64,000 nucleotides of DNA, from positions 169,042 to 233,041 of the forward strand of contig JAHDVK010000009.1 in NCBI GenBank assembly GCA_023384675.1, in the 5' to 3' direction. Positions 27,469 to 34,464 of this stretch are shown here, piece by piece (position 1 is the stretch's first letter; every line of letters begins with the position of its first letter). A program made the translations under genes and the position numbers. The DNA comes from Bryobacteraceae bacterium (GTDB lineage Bacteria; Acidobacteriota; Terriglobia; Bryobacterales; Bryobacteraceae). The notes under the pieces were generated by a model. It was given only the letters and a program-made list of their open reading frames with translations. It did no database searches and was not told the DNA's origin.

Positions 27469-28018
27469 CCTACTTTCGCGGGTTTCGTTGCGGTTTCAGC
27501 CGGAGGGGCCTGCCTGGCGCCAGCCCTTGATGATGTTCGCCTTTTTCCTTTCCGTGGTGGCTCCTTCGTGCCGGTTTTTTGCGTATTCGTTTCCGGTCAG
27601 CCCCGGAATTCCAGGAATTTCAGCTGCCGGACACGTCTCTTGCCGCAAATCCACCGGCGAATGATCTGATTTTCCAACACGGCGGCGAGCACCTCCGCGC
27701 GCTTCAGGCGCAAACGCGCCCTCTCCCGGCCCAAAGAGCCAGTCCAAACCTCGGTTCGCCTCAATCCGCTATTGCGAAGGAGTCCATCAGGCAGACACCT
27801 TCGCTCCAATCGCGTCTACCTCCGCCTGACGGCGGAGGCTCAGAAACTGTTGAAAAAGAAACGCTTATGAGTCCCCGCCGGCAGGTTGGGGTAGGCGCCA
27901 GATAGCGCATTGGAGAACTTTTCCCCCTCCCTAACGGTCGGGGCTGAGTGTGGGCGGGCCATTGAGAATTAATCAGATACGGGTGACTTTTGAGAGTGAC
28001 GCCCTCGTGAGTATGTAT
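27469..28018. other. Gene-poor accessory spacer
   Basis: About 550 bp with no gene I can support. It contains a perfect CCTCCGCC-TGAC-GGCGGAGG hairpin (27819-27838) and a CCCTCCCTAACGGTCGGGGC stretch (near 27930) that looks like a weaker dispersed palindrome. Short open frames on the minus strand show no recognisable family. Confidence 0.5.
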
Positions 28019-28047
28019 TTGACAGCATATGGATTCCAGTGCATACT
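28019..28047 (+). promoter_or_regulatory. Promoter and operator of the HigBA-type module
   Basis: -35 TTGACA (28019-28024), 17-nt spacer, -10 CATACT (28042-28047), eight nt before the toxin ATG. The dyad CCAGT-GCAT-ACTGG (28036-28049) overlaps the -10, the usual place for autorepression by an XRE antitoxin. Confidence 0.65.
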
Positions 28048-28055
28048 GGTGAGAG

Positions 28056-28418
28056 ATGAGTTGGGTTGTTGAAATCGGCGACGAATTCGAGCCGGAGTTC
28101 GGAGCGTTGCCGGAGGATGTGCAGATTGAGATTCTGGCGCTCTCGCGGCTCTTGCAGCAATTCGGGCCGCGGCTGGGGCGGCCGCGGGTGGACACACTCG
28201 ACAGCTCGCGCCACGCCAACCTGAAGGAACTGCGATTTAGCGCGGCGGACGGCGAATGGCGGGTGGCCTTCGCGTTCGACCCGAAGCGCAAGGCCGTGCT
28301 GCTTGTGGCCGGCGACAAGTCCGGAGGTAGCGAATTGCGTTTCTACCGGTCTCTGATCCGTAAGGCGGATGAGCGGTTCGACTCGCATCTGGCCCGCTTG
28401 AGGAAGGAAGGCAACTAA
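28056..28418 (+). CDS. higB: HigB/RelE-superfamily toxin
   Basis: 120 aa. MSWVVEIGDEFEPEFGALPED, then RPRVDTLDSSRHANLKELRF and WRVAFAFDPKRKAVLLVAGDK match the phage-derived Gp49-like/HigB family of RelE-fold mRNA interferases, which cut mRNA on the ribosome. The basic tail (DSHLARLRKEGN) is typical. The antitoxin gene starts 3 bp after its stop, so toxin precedes antitoxin, as in higBA. It has its own sigma70 promoter. Confidence 0.85.
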   Translation: MSWVVEIGDEFEPEFGALPEDVQIEILALSRLLQQFGPRLGRPRVDTLDSSRHANLKELRFSAADGEWRVAFAFDPKRKAVLLVAGDKSGGSELRFYRSLIRKADERFDSHLARLRKEGN

Positions 28419-28420
28419 CC

Positions 28421-28768
28421 ATGCCGACGAACGTGAATGAAGTGATTCAGAAACTGAGGCCCGCGCAGCGCAGGAGGGTCGAGGCGCGCGCGGCGGAGCT
28501 GGTGGCCGAGGAAATGACGTTGCGCGAGTTGCGCAAGGCGCGCAAGCTCACGCAGGTTCGCATGGCGAAGCAGCTTGGCATCACGCAGGACAGCGTTTCG
28601 CGGCTGGAGAAGCGCAGCGACCTGCTGCTGTCCACACTGCGGAAGACGGTCGAGGCGATGGGCGGGAGTTTGTCGCTGGTGGCCGAATTTCCCGATCGTC
28701 CTCCGGTGGTGCTTTCGGGGATTGCCGGGGACGATGCGCGGGCGGGGCTGAAGCCCCGCGCGGGCTGA
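28421..28768 (+). CDS. higA: HigA-like XRE antitoxin, partner copy
   Basis: 115 aa, identical in protein to the copy at 27114 (one silent base difference near the end). The helix-turn-helix LTQVRMAKQLGITQDSVSRL should bind the operator upstream of the toxin and repress the pair. It lies 3 bp after the toxin with a GGAAGGAAGG ribosome site inside the toxin's last codons. As in the duplicate, the last six residues come from a REP-like element that overlaps the stop. Confidence 0.87.
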   Translation: MPTNVNEVIQKLRPAQRRRVEARAAELVAEEMTLRELRKARKLTQVRMAKQLGITQDSVSRLEKRSDLLLSTLRKTVEAMGGSLSLVAEFPDRPPVVLSGIAGDDARAGLKPRAG

Positions 28769-28777
28769 AGGCGCGCC
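28742..28777 (+). repeat. REP-like double hairpin, copy 2
   Basis: The first hairpin is identical to copy 1 (28742-28759). The second (28760-28777, GCGGGCTGAAGGCGCGC) has lost perfect pairing. It overlaps the 3' end of the partner antitoxin. Confidence 0.65.
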
Positions 28778-28795
28778 CTGCTTTTATGGGTTTTG

Positions 28796-29239
28796 TTAGC
28801 GCCGTGTGCGGAGGGGCGGGCGGCGGTCCCAGGGGTTGATGAGGCGGAGGCCGCAATGGGCGAAGTCCGCCGTGTTGCGTGTGGCGAGGGCTGCGCCGTG
28901 GACGCGTGCGATGGCGGCGATCATGGCGTCGAAGGGCGCGATGGGCTGTCCGAGGGACCGTCGGTGGATGAAGATTTCGGCGTAGGCTTGAGCGGCCGAT
29001 TCGTCGAAAGGCAGAATTCTGCTTCGGAATACTTCATCGAAGAGCCTGTCAATCCCCTCGCGCAGCTTGCGGCGGCGCCTGCCCGCCGGGAGAAGCTCGG
29101 TGCCGAACAGGACCTCCGCTTTGGTGATCGAGGTGGTGTAGAGCCGATCACCGGGTTGGGCGCCAACCCATTGGACTACAGCCGGTTCCGGAGAGGGTTT
29201 GATCATCTCCGACAAGACATTCGTGTCTAGTACGGTCAT
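28796..29239 (-). CDS. fitB: PIN-domain toxin (FitB/VapC type)
   Basis: 147 aa. PIN acidic residues are in place: VLDTNVLSEM (first Asp), a Glu in TKAEVLFG, and FDAMIAAIA and TRNTADFAHCG (late Asp residues). Strand order and length match FitB-like members, Mg-dependent ribonucleases. The last residues (RRPPLRTRR) are basic. The start overlaps the stop of the antitoxin gene (ATGA), giving the standard antitoxin-first operon. Confidence 0.9.
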   Translation of the reverse strand: MTVLDTNVLSEMIKPSPEPAVVQWVGAQPGDRLYTTSITKAEVLFGTELLPAGRRRRKLREGIDRLFDEVFRSRILPFDESAAQAYAEIFIHRRSLGQPIAPFDAMIAAIARVHGAALATRNTADFAHCGLRLINPWDRRPPLRTRR

Positions 29240-29484
29240 TCGGAGAAGACCGGCGGTTCGCGGCCCGGACCGCGGGACGGCAATTCAAGTTCCACACCGC
29301 CGAGAGGCTCGAAGATCTCGCGGATGGCGGCGGCGGGATTTCCGGGCGGCGGCTCCTGTCTATCCAAGCCGGACTTCAGGATCACGCGCGCTTCCTCTTC
29401 CATGGAGCGGCCGTGGCGGGCCGCACGGATGCGCAACCTGGCTTTCAGCCGTTCATCGAGTTTGCGGATGGTGAGGGTCGCCAC
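29236..29484 (-). CDS. fitA: FitA-like ribbon-helix-helix antitoxin
   Basis: 82 aa from a GTG. MATLTIRKLDERLKARLRIR then AARHGRSMEEEARVIL is an almost textbook FitA N-terminus: a beta strand for DNA contact and two helices. The Pro-rich C-terminal half (RQEPPPGNPAAAIREIFEPLGG) would embrace the PIN toxin. The start codon is six nt after a TAGCAT -10-like element, so the transcript may be leaderless. The antitoxin should autoregulate at the palindrome directly upstream. Confidence 0.9.
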   Translation of the reverse strand: MATLTIRKLDERLKARLRIRAARHGRSMEEEARVILKSGLDRQEPPPGNPAAAIREIFEPLGGVELELPSRGPGREPPVFSE

Positions 29485-29489
29485 ACCTC

Positions 29490-29510
29490 AATGCTAGCAT
29501 TGCTAGCATT
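29490..29510 (-). promoter_or_regulatory. FitAB operator and -10 region
   Basis: Perfect palindrome AATGCTAGCATT (29490-29501) followed by a second TGCTAGCATT (29501-29510) and a degenerate third TGCTGGC. On minus the element TAGCAT (29496-29491) is a plausible -10 six nt before the GTG. Overlap of operator and -10 fits repression by the RHH antitoxin. Confidence 0.6.
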
Positions 29511-29518
29511 GCTGGCGC

Positions 29519-30292
29519 TCAGGCCGGCGAAAAGCCGGCGAAATTGGGCCGGGACTCGCACCATGAGCGGAGCGAACCGCCGCCGGGAATGGCTGTGACC
29601 GTGGGGCCTTCAAAGCGGAAGGTGGTGGAGCCGCCGCCGAACTGGGTATTCACGCCGGCCGAAACCGGAACCTGCAGCATGTCGGCTATGGCGCTCAGCA
29701 TCTGGCGGCCGTTGGGGCCGCGGCCGGTTTCGCAATGCATGAACTGGACGCAGCCGTAGGGTCCGAAGACGCCGCGAAGGCGGCTGATGATCGGCCGTAG
29801 TTGTTCCAGGTTGTTCATGTTGATGCCGGAGCGGTGCTGAAAGTTGGGATCGAGGGTCCAGTGGCCGGCAGAGATGCCGGCGCCGCCGGAGGCCCCGTGG
29901 CCGTGGAAGCGGAGGAGAAAAACACCGCGGCCGGCGCGGAGGATTTCGGTGACCGCCTGTTCAACGCCGTTCGACATGCCGCCGATGACGATGGGATTCC
30001 CGCCGGCGCGGCGGATATCGCTCTCCTCGAGTTCGGCAAGGCTGGGGTCGAATACATCGATGCAGTCGATGATGGGTAGATTGGCGTTGGCGGAGACGCG
30101 TGGCCAGGAATTCTGGCCGATCACGCCATCGACGGCGAGGCCCCGGGGCCGCTGGAAGTTCTGGACGGCGGCTTTCGTGAGCGGGCCGAAAGCGCCGTCG
30201 GCGGTAAGGCTCGCCCCGGCGCGGTTCAATAGTTTCTGCAGGACCCCGACCACGGGGAGGTTGTCGCCCTGGCGAATGAGTGGATAGCTCAT
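29519..30292 (-). CDS. Peptidoglycan-binding protein with possible caspase-like (DUF4347-like) domain
   Basis: 257 aa, no signal peptide. Residues 1-70 form a PG_binding_1 domain (IRQGDNLPVVGVLQKLLNRA, LTADGAFGPLTKAAVQNFQ, GVIGQNSWPRV). The rest resembles the DUF4347/caspase-like fold: a hydrophobic strand ending in His (FLLRFHGHGASGG, about 127-139) and a second strand ending in Cys (VQFMHCETGRGPNGRQMLSAIADML) followed by VPVSAGVNTQFGG. His and Cys in that order would form a clan CD dyad; this is inference from motif position. The start has a GAGAGGGAAT site. It sits directly upstream of the FitAB module, same strand. The alternative is a non-catalytic DUF4347 relative. Confidence 0.6.
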   Translation of the reverse strand: MSYPLIRQGDNLPVVGVLQKLLNRAGASLTADGAFGPLTKAAVQNFQRPRGLAVDGVIGQNSWPRVSANANLPIIDCIDVFDPSLAELEESDIRRAGGNPIVIGGMSNGVEQAVTEILRAGRGVFLLRFHGHGASGGAGISAGHWTLDPNFQHRSGINMNNLEQLRPIISRLRGVFGPYGCVQFMHCETGRGPNGRQMLSAIADMLQVPVSAGVNTQFGGGSTTFRFEGPTVTAIPGGGSLRSWCESRPNFAGFSPA

Positions 30293-30316
30293 GAAATTCC
30301 CTCTCTGACTGGCAGT

Positions 30317-30337
30317 GGCTAGGGGGGCGCCCTAGCC
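30317..30337. repeat. Inverted repeat between DUF418 and PG-binding genes
   Basis: GGCTAGGG-GGGCG-CCCTAGCC. It lies in the 175-bp spacer downstream of the DUF418 gene. No T tract on the minus side, so a terminator role is uncertain. Confidence 0.4.
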
Positions 30338-30467
30338 TTGTTGGCATTGTGGCACGTGGGGGGCCAATCGGGCTCATCCCGGATTGAGAGGGGGTGCGGG
30401 CCGGGGAGTGTCCGCGATGTGGACACTGGGCGTGGACAGCGGAGTCCGGCGCGCGGGAACGAATCGG

Positions 30468-31670
30468 CTAACGGAGGTACGTCACGCGGCGCCAGAGGGA
30501 TTCCATGGGGCCTTGGGCGAAGTTTCGGAGCCAGAAGGCGCTGGCGGCCATTTGCAGGGCGAACAGAACCAGAGCGAGCAGCAGGCCCGGCAGGGGGGCG
30601 AGTTTGCCGAAGAATCCCAGCCCGTAGCCGTAGAAGATCAGAGTGCAGACGATGGTCTGCGTCAGGTAGTTGGTCAGCGCCATGCGGCCCACGGGGGCGA
30701 AGCGCCGGAGGGCGGCGGAGGGGCCGGGCGAGGCGGCCAGGCGGGCGACAGTGCAAAGGTAGAACAGGCTCATGGCGGGGATGGCCGCGCTGAGCAGGGC
30801 AAAGTAGGCGAAGGCGGCGGGCGTGGGCACGGCGGGGTTTGGCTTCAGGATCTGCATGACGGCCTCGGCCGTGAGGCTGAGCGGGAGTCCGATGGCGAGA
30901 GACCAGCGCTGGCAGCGGCGGAGCATGTCCTGATGGTGGCCGGCGTTGCTCAGGATCCCGCGCCGCCAGACCCAGAGGCCGGCGAGAAAGATGCTCAGCA
31001 GGCGGGGGCCAAAGACGAAGACAAAGCCAAGCGCGTGATTGGTTTCCTTGAAGCGGGCGGGCAGGATGTCGAGGTAGCTGCCTGTGGCGTAGGTCTGGAT
31101 CAGGGCGTTGAGTTGATCCTGGGTGATCGGAGGCTGGGTGGGGAAATCCGCAACCAGCGTGGCGGCCAGCGTGATGGCGCCGAAAATCAGGAGCGGGAAA
31201 AGGTACAGGCCGGCCGCCCAATAGAGCAGCGTGCGGGGCTGGCGGTTGCGGAACAGCAGCAGGGCGAAGCCGAACAGCGAGTATGTCAGCAAGATGTCGC
31301 CCCACCAGAGCAGGTAGATGTGAATGAGGCCGAGGATCATCAGGAAGCCGAAGCGGCGCAGCAGGAAACCCGGTGGGCGGGTGGCGGCGCGCTCGATCTG
31401 GATGGCGAATCCGATGCCGAACAGGAACGCGAAGATGGTGATGAACCGGCCGGAGACAAACAGGTCGATGAGGGATTGCGTGGCGCGGCTGATGGGGTCC
31501 TGCCACATGAGCGAGTGGTCGAAGTAAGCCACGAGCGGGCCGCTGAAGCCGCGCATGTTGGCGATGAGGACGCCGAGCAGGGCGAAGCCGCGGAAGATGT
31601 CGAGCAGTTCGATGCGCTCGGCGGGCGCGACGGGAGCCAGGGGCGAGGGCACGGGTTCGGGAGTGCTCAT
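30468..31670 (-). CDS. DUF418 (YeiB-like) polytopic membrane protein
   Basis: 400 aa with about eight to ten hydrophobic segments. The N-terminal RIELLDIFRGFALLGVLIANM is the hallmark of the YeiB/DUF418 family. The C-terminal part has RMALTNYLTQTIVCTLIFYGYGLG and ends in a DUF418 block (FWLRNFAQGPMESLWRR). The family is related to acyltransferase-3-like membrane proteins, with no proven reaction. It is divergent from the GH43-like gene with 27 bp between starts and a shared promoter core. Confidence 0.88.
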   Translation of the reverse strand: MSTPEPVPSPLAPVAPAERIELLDIFRGFALLGVLIANMRGFSGPLVAYFDHSLMWQDPISRATQSLIDLFVSGRFITIFAFLFGIGFAIQIERAATRPPGFLLRRFGFLMILGLIHIYLLWWGDILLTYSLFGFALLLFRNRQPRTLLYWAAGLYLFPLLIFGAITLAATLVADFPTQPPITQDQLNALIQTYATGSYLDILPARFKETNHALGFVFVFGPRLLSIFLAGLWVWRRGILSNAGHHQDMLRRCQRWSLAIGLPLSLTAEAVMQILKPNPAVPTPAAFAYFALLSAAIPAMSLFYLCTVARLAASPGPSAALRRFAPVGRMALTNYLTQTIVCTLIFYGYGLGFFGKLAPLPGLLLALVLFALQMAASAFWLRNFAQGPMESLWRRVTYLR

Positions 31671-31681
31671 GGCGAGTATTC

Positions 31682-31691
31682 AGAATACAAT
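31682..31691. promoter_or_regulatory. Overlapping divergent -10 elements
   Basis: AGAATACAAT gives TACAAT on plus (31686-31691), six nt before the ATG at 31698, and TATTCT on minus (31687-31682), eleven nt before the ATG at 31670. The plus transcript would be leaderless. Confidence 0.5.
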
Positions 31692-31697
31692 GAGCGC

Positions 31698-32618
31698 ATG
31701 GCGATCCTGCTGCTTTCTCTGCTGCTGAGCGCGGATTTTTACTTGTTTACGTCGTTCCGGGGCAACGGGGAGACGGGCCTGTATCTGGCCGTGTCGGGGG
31801 ATGGGGAAACGTGGGAGGAGTTGAATGGCGGGCGCGCGTGGCTGCCGCCGCAGCATGCAGGGCAGTTGATGCGCGATCCGTTTCTGGTGAAGGGTCCGGA
31901 CGGGTTGTATCACTTGATCTGGACCTGGGGTTGGCGGCGCGACCAGATGGGCGGCAAGCTGCAGATCGGCTATGCATCCTCGCCGGACCTTGTGAACTGG
32001 AGCGAGCAGCGCGCGATTCCGGTTTTCGAGAATGAACCCACGGCGCGGAATGCCTGGGCGCCGGAGATGGTCTGGGATGAGTCGAAGAAGGAGTGGATCA
32101 TCTTCTGGGCGACGACGATTCCGGGGCGGTTTCCGGACACCGAAGGCACGGGCGATGAGGGTTACAACCACCGCCATTATGCGATGACGACGAAGGATTT
32201 TCGCACGTTTTCGGCGCCGCGGCTGTTTTACGAGCCGGGATTTAATTCGATCGACGCGTCGCTGTTCGAGGCGGGCGGGCGTTGGGTGATGGTGTTTAAG
32301 GATGAACGGCGGAACCCGGTGAAGAAGGTGCTGAAACTGGCGTTCGCGGACAGCCCGGCGGGACCGTGGGGGGAGCCGGGGGAGGCGATATCGCGCGATT
32401 GGGTGGAGGGTCCGTCGCCGATGAAGATCGGCGATTGGTGGTACATCTACTTCGACAAGTACGCGAAGCCGCAGCATTATGGGGCGATTCGTTCGAAGGA
32501 TCTGAAGACGTGGGAGGACGTGACCGACCGGCTGAAGTTCCCGGCCGGGCACCGGCACGGGACGGTGATCCGGATTGACGCAGCGGCGGCGGAGCGGCTG
32601 CGGGGGGCAAGGCGGTAG
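31698..32618 (+). CDS. Secreted glycoside hydrolase family 43-like protein
   Basis: 306 aa with a short signal peptide (MAILLLSLLLSA). Five-bladed propeller features of GH43-type proteins: GQLMRDPFLVKGPDGLYHL (the Asp expected as base), GYASSPDLVNWSE, NAWAPEMVWDESKKEW, NSIDASLFEAGGRW and WVEGPSPMKIGDWWYIYFD (a Glu in the place of the acid). Members act on arabinan or xylan side chains; the exact specificity is not evident. The frame is open far upstream, but the signal peptide and TACAAT-N6-ATG fix this start. It ends 10 bp before the histidine kinase gene. Confidence 0.8.
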   Translation: MAILLLSLLLSADFYLFTSFRGNGETGLYLAVSGDGETWEELNGGRAWLPPQHAGQLMRDPFLVKGPDGLYHLIWTWGWRRDQMGGKLQIGYASSPDLVNWSEQRAIPVFENEPTARNAWAPEMVWDESKKEWIIFWATTIPGRFPDTEGTGDEGYNHRHYAMTTKDFRTFSAPRLFYEPGFNSIDASLFEAGGRWVMVFKDERRNPVKKVLKLAFADSPAGPWGEPGEAISRDWVEGPSPMKIGDWWYIYFDKYAKPQHYGAIRSKDLKTWEDVTDRLKFPAGHRHGTVIRIDAAAAERLRGARR

Positions 32619-32628
32619 CGCGAGCGCA

Positions 32629-34464
32629 ATGAAACTGCCGCACGGCGCCGGGTACGCGATTCTGGCGCTGGGGGTGTCGGTGGCGGCGGGGGTGCTTTCC
32701 TTCACGGCTCTGGCGGCGCAGTTCGACAACAATATCTACGACTGGCTGTTCCGGATGCATCCGGCGGGGCGGCGTTCCCATGAGGCCGTTTTGCTGGCGT
32801 TCGACGACCGCACGCTAATGGAGCATGGCGGCGTGCGCGGGTTGCGGCGAACGCTGGCCGCGCTGCTAGAGAAACTGGCCGAAGCGCCGCCGCGCGTGAC
32901 GGCGGTGGATCTGACGCTGGCCGACGCGGGCGACGCGCAGGAGGACCAGCGGCTGGCGGCGGCGATGCAGCGGCTGCCGGGGCTGGCGCTGGCGGCCGAG
33001 ATGCTGCCGGACGGCTCGGGCTGGCAGGATCCCCGGCCCGAATTCCGCGAGGCGGCCGAGGCGGTGGGCCATGTGCATGCGTTGCCCGGTCCGCTGGATG
33101 AGATCAACCGGATGATCGCGCTTGAGCGGGCGGTGGGGCGCGAGCGGAGGTGGGCGCTGGCGCTGGAGGCGCACCGGCTGGCGATGGGCGGCGGTCAGGT
33201 GATGAGTTCGCCGCTGGATGTCGAGGCCGGGGGCGTGCGGATTCCGTCACGGCAGGACGCGGGGCGGCCGTTGCGCGTGCATTACCGGCCTTCGTCCGAA
33301 GTGGAGACGCTGCCGGTGCGTGAGTTGCTGGGCGATCCCGCGCGGGCGAAGGCGCTGCGGGGGCGCGTGGTGTTCATTGGCGTGACGGCGCTTTCGGCGA
33401 TTCCGGACCGGCTGTTCACGCCGCTGTCGCCGCTTGAGGGGAACCGGCCGATGCCGGGCGTGGAGATCCACGCGCAGGCCTACGAAACCATCGCCAACCG
33501 GAGCTTCGTGGTGGATGCGCCCGCGATCGCGCCGCTGGCGCTGGCGCTGGCGCTGGCCGTCAGCATGGCGGCGGCGTTTGCGTTCACGCCCGCGCCGGCG
33601 GCGTATGGCATCAGCGCGCTGCTGCTGGCGGCGGCGCACGGGCTCCCGTGGCTGACGTTCCTGGGAAGGCTGGTGATGCCGCCGTTCGCGCCGGTGGCTG
33701 CGGCGTGGGGGGCGTTTGGGGTGTGCGCGGCGTTCCAGTTCTTTTTTGTCCGGAGGCAGTTGGCGACGAGCGAGGCGAAGACGGCGCGCTACCAGCAGGC
33801 CTTTCACTTCGTCGCTCACGAAATGCGCACGCCGCTGACGGCGATTCAGGGGTCGAGCGAGATCATCAGCCGCTACAATCTGCCGGAGGAAAAGCGCAAG
33901 CAGATGGGCGAGATGATCAACGCCGAGTCCAAACGGCTGGCGCAGATGATCACGACCTTCCTGGACGTGGAGCGGCTGACGGCGGGCGAGAAGGATCTGC
34001 GGCGCAGCGTGTTTCCGGTGCAGGAACTGGTCAGCGCGTGCGTGGAGCGGGCGCGGCCGCTGGCCGAGCGTAAGCGCATGTCCATCGATGCCGAGATTGC
34101 CGAGGGGTTGCGCGCGGACGGCGACCGCGAGTTGCTGGAATACGCGGTGTATAACCTGGTGACGAATGCGATCAAGTACTCGCCGGAGCGGAGCGAGGTG
34201 CGCATTGTCGCGGGGCGGAACAAGGATTCGATGCGGATCGCGGTCGCCGACCGGGGCATGGGGATGACGGCCGAGGAGGTAAAGAACCTCGGCCGGAAGT
34301 TCTACCGCACGGAGCGCGCGGAGCGCGCGGGGATTCAGGGTACGGGCATCGGACTGTCGATTGTGCGTGAGATTGTGGCGGTGCACGGCGGGCGGGTGGA
34401 TGTCGAGAGCGTGCCGGATCAGGGTTCCACGTTTACGGTTGTGCTGCCTGGGCCGGTGGTGTGA
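32629..34464 (+). CDS. CHASE2-domain sensor histidine kinase
   Basis: 611 aa from the ATG at 32629; the frame is open from 32575 but that would overlap the previous gene. One TM segment (about 8-28), a periplasmic CHASE2 sensor (about 30-300; SHEAVLLAFDDRTLMEHGGV, GRVVFIGVTALSAIPDRLFTP) and a cluster of three TM helices (about 300-380). Then HisKA with FVAHEMRTPLTAIQG (His397) and HATPase (YAVYNLVTNAIKYSP, VADRGMGM, GTGIGLSIVREIVAVHGG). It senses an extracytoplasmic signal and phosphorylates an unknown regulator; the NtrC-type activator 1.9 kb away is a candidate. Its 3' end overlaps the convergent fusion gene by 46 nt. Confidence 0.92.
   Translation: MKLPHGAGYAILALGVSVAAGVLSFTALAAQFDNNIYDWLFRMHPAGRRSHEAVLLAFDDRTLMEHGGVRGLRRTLAALLEKLAEAPPRVTAVDLTLADAGDAQEDQRLAAAMQRLPGLALAAEMLPDGSGWQDPRPEFREAAEAVGHVHALPGPLDEINRMIALERAVGRERRWALALEAHRLAMGGGQVMSSPLDVEAGGVRIPSRQDAGRPLRVHYRPSSEVETLPVRELLGDPARAKALRGRVVFIGVTALSAIPDRLFTPLSPLEGNRPMPGVEIHAQAYETIANRSFVVDAPAIAPLALALALAVSMAAAFAFTPAPAAYGISALLLAAAHGLPWLTFLGRLVMPPFAPVAAAWGAFGVCAAFQFFFVRRQLATSEAKTARYQQAFHFVAHEMRTPLTAIQGSSEIISRYNLPEEKRKQMGEMINAESKRLAQMITTFLDVERLTAGEKDLRRSVFPVQELVSACVERARPLAERKRMSIDAEIAEGLRADGDRELLEYAVYNLVTNAIKYSPERSEVRIVAGRNKDSMRIAVADRGMGMTAEEVKNLGRKFYRTERAERAGIQGTGIGLSIVREIVAVHGGRVDVESVPDQGSTFTVVLPGPVV

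Noticed and set aside
27496..27809. Small minus-strand frames in the accessory spacer
   Set aside because: No recognisable family, ribosome site or context; composition looks random.
29490..29510. Short microsatellite-like repeat only
   Set aside because: The palindrome sits exactly where the FitA operator is expected, so it is annotated as an operator instead.
30384..31697. Long upstream extension of the GH43-like frame
   Set aside because: It is antisense to the DUF418 gene and Gln/Glu/Gly-rich. The signal peptide and -10 point to the ATG at 31698.
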